From contig NZ_SGWI01000002.1 in NCBI RefSeq assembly GCF_004519405.1, forward strand, positions 434,001-498,000: 64,000 nucleotides of DNA, written 5' to 3'. Under the pieces are notes generated by a model, which made no database searches, was not told the DNA's origin, and was given only the letters and a program-made list of their open reading frames with translations. Positions within the stretch are counted from its first letter, which is position 1. The number at the start of each line of letters is the position of its first letter. Shown here one piece after another: positions 60,656 to 64,000 of this stretch. The position numbers and the translations under genes are program-made. The DNA is from Pseudomonas sp. BCA17 (GTDB lineage: Bacteria > Pseudomonadota > Gammaproteobacteria > Pseudomonadales > Pseudomonadaceae).

Positions 60656-61528
60656 CTATTCGACTTTCTGTTTATCCAGCGCAACTTGATACAACACGTT
60701 TTTACGCAGGCCGGTAATTTCCGCCGCCAGCGCTGCGGCACGCTTGAGGGGCATTTCCTTGAGCAGTAAATCGAGGATGCGCATCGCCTCACCGCCGACA
60801 GCCTCCTCATTTTCCGGCGCAGTCCAGCCGGCGACCAACACCACACACTCGCCACGCTGCTGGTTGCTGTCACCCTCGACAAAGGCACGCAACGCCTCCA
60901 ACGGCAGCCCTTTGAGCGTCTCGAAAGTCTTGGTCAGCTCACGGGCCAGCAGCGCCAGGCGCTCACCGCCGAACACCAGCTCCATATCCTCCAGACATTC
61001 CAGGATGCGATGCGGAGCCTCGTAGAAAATCAGCGTACGCGGCTCTTCCTTCAATGCTTGAAGACGGGCACGCCGCCCGACCGCCTTGGCCGGTAAAAAA
61101 CCTTCGAAGATAAAACGGTCCGACGGCAAGCCGGCGGCAGATAATGCGGCAATCAACGCGCACGCACCCGGAACAGGCACTACATTGATACCAGCGGCAC
61201 GCGCCTGACGGACCAAATGGTAGCCGGGGTCGGAAATCAGCGGCGTGCCCGCGTCGGAGATCAATGCCACGTCATCCCCCGCAAGCAGACGGGTGATGAA
61301 GCGGCTGCCTTCTTCGCGTTCGTTGTGTTCATGGCACGCAGCCAGTGGCGTGCTGATACCAAAGTGCTGCATCAAACGCTGGGAGTGACGCGTGTCTTCC
61401 GCCGCGATCAGCTTGACTTCGCGCAACACCTTCAACGCCCGGGCACTGATGTCGTCCAGGTTGCCAATGGGCGTCGCCACCACAAAAAGCGAGCCAGCAG
61501 TGGAATTCAAAGGACCTGGAGCAGTCAA
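60656..61528 (-). CDS. rsmI: RsmI, 16S rRNA 2'-O-ribose C1402 methyltransferase
   Basis: RsmI methylates the ribose of C1402, the nucleotide also modified by RsmH. The 290-aa protein has the tetrapyrrole-methylase fold: GSLFVVATPIGNLDDISARALKVLREVKLIAAEDTRHSQRL, SDAGTPLISDPGYHLVRQARAAG, VPGACALIAALSAAGLPSDRFIFEGFLP. The frame is open to 61642, but homology begins near TAPGPLNSTAG. I use the TTG at 61528, preceded by GAGGTG at seven bases; a GTG at 61537 is the alternative. Confidence 0.93.
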   Translation of the reverse strand: MTAPGPLNSTAGSLFVVATPIGNLDDISARALKVLREVKLIAAEDTRHSQRLMQHFGISTPLAACHEHNEREEGSRFITRLLAGDDVALISDAGTPLISDPGYHLVRQARAAGINVVPVPGACALIAALSAAGLPSDRFIFEGFLPAKAVGRRARLQALKEEPRTLIFYEAPHRILECLEDMELVFGGERLALLARELTKTFETLKGLPLEALRAFVEGDSNQQRGECVVLVAGWTAPENEEAVGGEAMRILDLLLKEMPLKRAAALAAEITGLRKNVLYQVALDKQKVE

Positions 61529-61737
61529 AACGCACACCTCGATGGTTGGCAAAAGCCATATTGTAGCGCGTAGGCGCTTCGAAAATACGCCATCGCGATG
61601 GATGCGTTTCAAGCCATCAACGACCGATTGCAACATTTGCACGACCTAAATCGACGCTTTCACGCCAGTAACATCGCGCCTGAGCCAGTGCTTGGGTACA
61701 ATTCCACGCTAATTTGATCGGTATCAGGAACACTTAC

Positions 61738-63549
61738 ATGATCGCTTGCCTGCGGCTGCTCTCCGCCCTCTGCCTCGCTGCCCTCCTGGCCGCTTGTGCC
61801 AGCTCGCCCTCGTCCAGCCTTGGCGACCTGCCCCGGACTCCGGATGCCAGTATCGAGCAACTGCTCGAACAGGCAACCACCGCCAAGACGCCAGAAAAGG
61901 CCGCATTGCTGCGCCTGAGTGCGGCTGACCTGGCGTTCCACCAGAACAACCCTGGCCGTTCGTCGCAGATTCTTGCGCAGGTGCCGCTGGATGTCCTGAA
62001 ACCGGCCGCACAGATATTTGCCAGCACCCTGGCCGCTGAATTGGCCATGACCCGCAATCAGCCCAAGGCTGCACTGGCGGCGCTGAACCACCCCAGCCTG
62101 CAAAACCTGAAGGATCTGCCGCCAGACCAGCAGATTCGTACCGGCACCGTGCATGCCCGCGCCTATGAAGCCGATGGTCAGACCCTGGCCGCCGCTCGCG
62201 AACGCGTCGCCATGGCCCCGCTGCTCAGCGGCGACGCCGCCAAGAGCAACCACGAAGCGATCTGGGTGTTGATTGCCGCGCTGCCGGCCGATCAGTTGCA
62301 AGCCAGCGGCAACCCTGTATTGGATGGCTGGATCACACTTGCCCAGGCAGTCAAGGGCGCCGGTACCCTGGAACAGCAACAAGCGGCTATCGATACCTGG
62401 CGCGCGCAGAACCCGGGACATCCAGCGGCAGTACAACTGCCCCTGCCGCTGACCAAGCTCAAGGAACTGGCCAGCCAGCCCCTGAACAAGATCGCCCTGC
62501 TGTTGCCGCAGGAAGGTCCGCTGGCCTCGGTCGGCAAGGCGCTGCGCGAAGGCTTCATGGCCGCGCACTACCAGGCCGAACAGGCCGGGCAGAAGCCACC
62601 GGTAATCGAGTTCTACGACAGCTCGCGCCTGAACTCCCTTGACGAGTTCTACGCCAAGGCCCAGGCCGCCGGTGTGCAACTGGTGGTTGGCCCGCTGGAG
62701 AAGCCGCTGGTCAAACAACTCAGCGCACGCCCGCAACTGCCGATCACCACCCTGGCACTGAACTACAGCGAGGCTGAGCACAGCCCGGCCCAGCTGTTCC
62801 AATTCGGTCTGGCCGCTGAAGATGAAGCCCGCGAAGTATCGCGCCGTGCTCGTGCCGATGGCCTGCACCGCGCTGCCGCCATGGTTCCTCGTGGCGAATG
62901 GGGCGAGCGCGTCTACAAGGCCTTCCGCCAGGATTGGGAAGCCAATGGCGGCACCGTCGTCGGCGTTGGGTACGTCGATCAGCCCGTCGCCCTCGCCCAA
63001 CAGATCGCCGACCTGTTCCAACTGCGTAAAAGTGAAGGCCGTGCCAAGAGCCTGCAAAGCACCGTCGGTACTGACGTAGCCGCTCAGCCATCGCGTCGCC
63101 AGGATATCGAGTTCATCTTCCTGGCAGTCACCCCGCAACTGGCCCAGCAGATCAAACCGACCCTGAACTTCCAATACGCCGGTGATGTGCCTGTTTATGC
63201 AACCTCCCATGTGTTCAGTGCCAGCGGTGACAAGAACCAGTACCTGGACATGACCAACGTCATGTTCTGCGAGACCCCCTGGTTGCTCAACAGCACCGAC
63301 CCGCTGCGCAATCAGGTCGCCGCGCAATGGCCGCAGGCCAATGGCAGCCTCGGCCGCCTGTACGCGATGGGCGTCGATGCCTATCGCCTGGCACCACGCC
63401 TGGGCCAGCTCAAGGCGCTGCCTGACACTCGGGTCGACGGGCTTTCGGGCAGTCTGGGCGTCAGCGCCAACCAGCGTGTCGACCGCCAGATGCCTTGGGC
63501 GAAGTTTGTCGGTGGCGACATCCAGCGCCTGCCGGACACACCGCGCTGA
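61738..63549 (+). CDS. lpoA: LpoA, outer-membrane lipoprotein activator of PBP1a
   Basis: LpoA (YraM) stimulates the peptidoglycan synthase PBP1a from the outer membrane. The 603-aa product starts with a lipoprotein signal (LLSALCLAALLAAC), then an N-terminal helical TPR-like domain (about 30-255) and a C-terminal periplasmic-binding-protein-like domain beginning KIALLLPQEGPLASVGKALREGF. The ATG at 61738 follows CAGGAA; an upstream in-frame start at 61714 gives no signal peptide. The stop overlaps the yraN start (TGATG). Confidence 0.93.
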   Translation: MIACLRLLSALCLAALLAACASSPSSSLGDLPRTPDASIEQLLEQATTAKTPEKAALLRLSAADLAFHQNNPGRSSQILAQVPLDVLKPAAQIFASTLAAELAMTRNQPKAALAALNHPSLQNLKDLPPDQQIRTGTVHARAYEADGQTLAAARERVAMAPLLSGDAAKSNHEAIWVLIAALPADQLQASGNPVLDGWITLAQAVKGAGTLEQQQAAIDTWRAQNPGHPAAVQLPLPLTKLKELASQPLNKIALLLPQEGPLASVGKALREGFMAAHYQAEQAGQKPPVIEFYDSSRLNSLDEFYAKAQAAGVQLVVGPLEKPLVKQLSARPQLPITTLALNYSEAEHSPAQLFQFGLAAEDEAREVSRRARADGLHRAAAMVPRGEWGERVYKAFRQDWEANGGTVVGVGYVDQPVALAQQIADLFQLRKSEGRAKSLQSTVGTDVAAQPSRRQDIEFIFLAVTPQLAQQIKPTLNFQYAGDVPVYATSHVFSASGDKNQYLDMTNVMFCETPWLLNSTDPLRNQVAAQWPQANGSLGRLYAMGVDAYRLAPRLGQLKALPDTRVDGLSGSLGVSANQRVDRQMPWAKFVGGDIQRLPDTPR

Positions 63550-63920
63550 TGCCCGAGCGGTCCAGCGCACAAAGCGGCAAGGATGCCGAACTTCACGCTC
63601 TCCAGCATCTGCAACAACAGGGTTTGCGCCTGCTGGCGCAAAACTGGTTGTGTAAACGCGGCGAGCTTGATCTGGTCATGCTCGACGGCGATACAGTAGT
63701 ATTCGTCGAAGTCCGCTACAGAAAACACGCACAATGGGGTGGTGCGCTCGCCAGTATCGACGGGCGCAAGCGTCAAAAGCTGATACTCGCTGCGCAGTTT
63801 TTCCTGCAAAAAGAGCATCGCTGGGCCGACTCTCCCTGCCGTTTCGACGTGGTTGCCATAGAAAGCACACCGACAGGCTTTGCTGGCCTGAACTGGCTCA
63901 AAGATGCCTTCGACAGCTGA
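63549..63920 (+). CDS. YraN family protein (UPF0102, nuclease-like)
   Basis: A 123-aa protein of the UPF0102 family with a predicted endonuclease-like fold: GKDAELHALQHLQQQGLRLLAQNWLCKRGELDLVMLDGDTVVFVEVRYRKHAQWGGALASIDGRKRQKLILAAQFFLQ, in which GELDLV...FVEVR is the conserved core resembling restriction-endonuclease metal sites. It is coupled to lpoA, as in E. coli yraM-yraN. No gene begins in the remaining 80 bases of the window. Confidence 0.9.
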   Translation: MPERSSAQSGKDAELHALQHLQQQGLRLLAQNWLCKRGELDLVMLDGDTVVFVEVRYRKHAQWGGALASIDGRKRQKLILAAQFFLQKEHRWADSPCRFDVVAIESTPTGFAGLNWLKDAFDS

Positions 63921-64000
63921 ATCACCGGACACCTTCACCACACACTTTGCTCTTTGCATTGCGGGCTGCACATTTCCGTGCCAATCAGCCGCGCCACTTA

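Noticed and set aside
60421..60717. Plus-strand frame opposite rnpB
   Set aside because: It lies across the conserved RNase P RNA and has no protein-like features.

Overview
The window is a stretch of chromosome from a fluorescent Pseudomonas (P. fluorescens group). The evidence is protein-level similarity to Pseudomonas families throughout, the Pseudomonas order of the alginate and division/cell-wall clusters, a gamma-proteobacterial RNase P RNA, high-GC codon use, and a short GC-rich intergenic palindrome of the kind scattered through these genomes. I see no tRNA, rRNA, CRISPR array or prophage.

Positions 1-10975 hold the distal part of the alginate operon: the end of algK, then algE, algG, algX, algL, algI, algJ, algF and algA, closed by a strong terminator. 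These genes polymerise-export, epimerise, O-acetylate and trim alginate and make its precursor. algD, alg8 and alg44 must lie off the left edge. Positions 11100-13010 carry three small accessory genes (membrane protein, SDR oxidoreductase, NTF2-like protein). Positions 13179-17388 are a compact four-gene DevBCA/TolC-type ABC exporter in which the adaptor and the outer-membrane factor both look like lipoproteins.

Positions 17389-20047 are the disturbed part of the window. A truncated second copy of the 3' end of an aaeA-like gene abuts an internally deleted IS66-family element with intact 22-bp ends. That element in turn interrupts an IS5-family transposase remnant, which is followed by an AT-rich orphan gene for a protein-tyrosine/dual-specificity phosphatase-like protein. 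The full aaeA-like gene lies just beyond, so two partial direct repeats flank the islet. The aaeA-like gene is the last of a leftward efflux operon (outer-membrane factor, FUSC permease, DUF1656, adaptor; 20048-24823) with a divergent LysR regulator.

Positions 26038-30622 hold a 2-hydroxyacid dehydrogenase, a CheV coupling protein, an acetyltransferase, a YkgJ-type cysteine cluster protein, a periplasmic solute-binding protein and a small conserved unknown. Positions 30741-37172 are an RND pump (adaptor plus permease, no outer-membrane gene) with its two-component system, arranged as in MexMN of P. aeruginosa and preceded by palindromic operator-like DNA. A candidate small RNA or leader (about 37245-37390) precedes an OprD-family porin. 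Two tandem paralogous diguanylate cyclases follow.

Positions 42042-59851 are the complete leftward dcw cluster: mraZ-rsmH-ftsL-ftsI-murE-murF-mraY-murD-ftsW-murG-murC-ddl-ftsQ-ftsA-ftsZ-lpxC. Most neighbours overlap or nearly touch. It is read from a sigma70-type promoter overlaid by three 10-bp-spaced MraZ-like repeats and ends at an lpxC terminator. Beyond it are rnpB and rsmI (leftward), then lpoA and yraN (rightward), which link RNA processing, ribosome modification and peptidoglycan synthase activation to the same neighbourhood.
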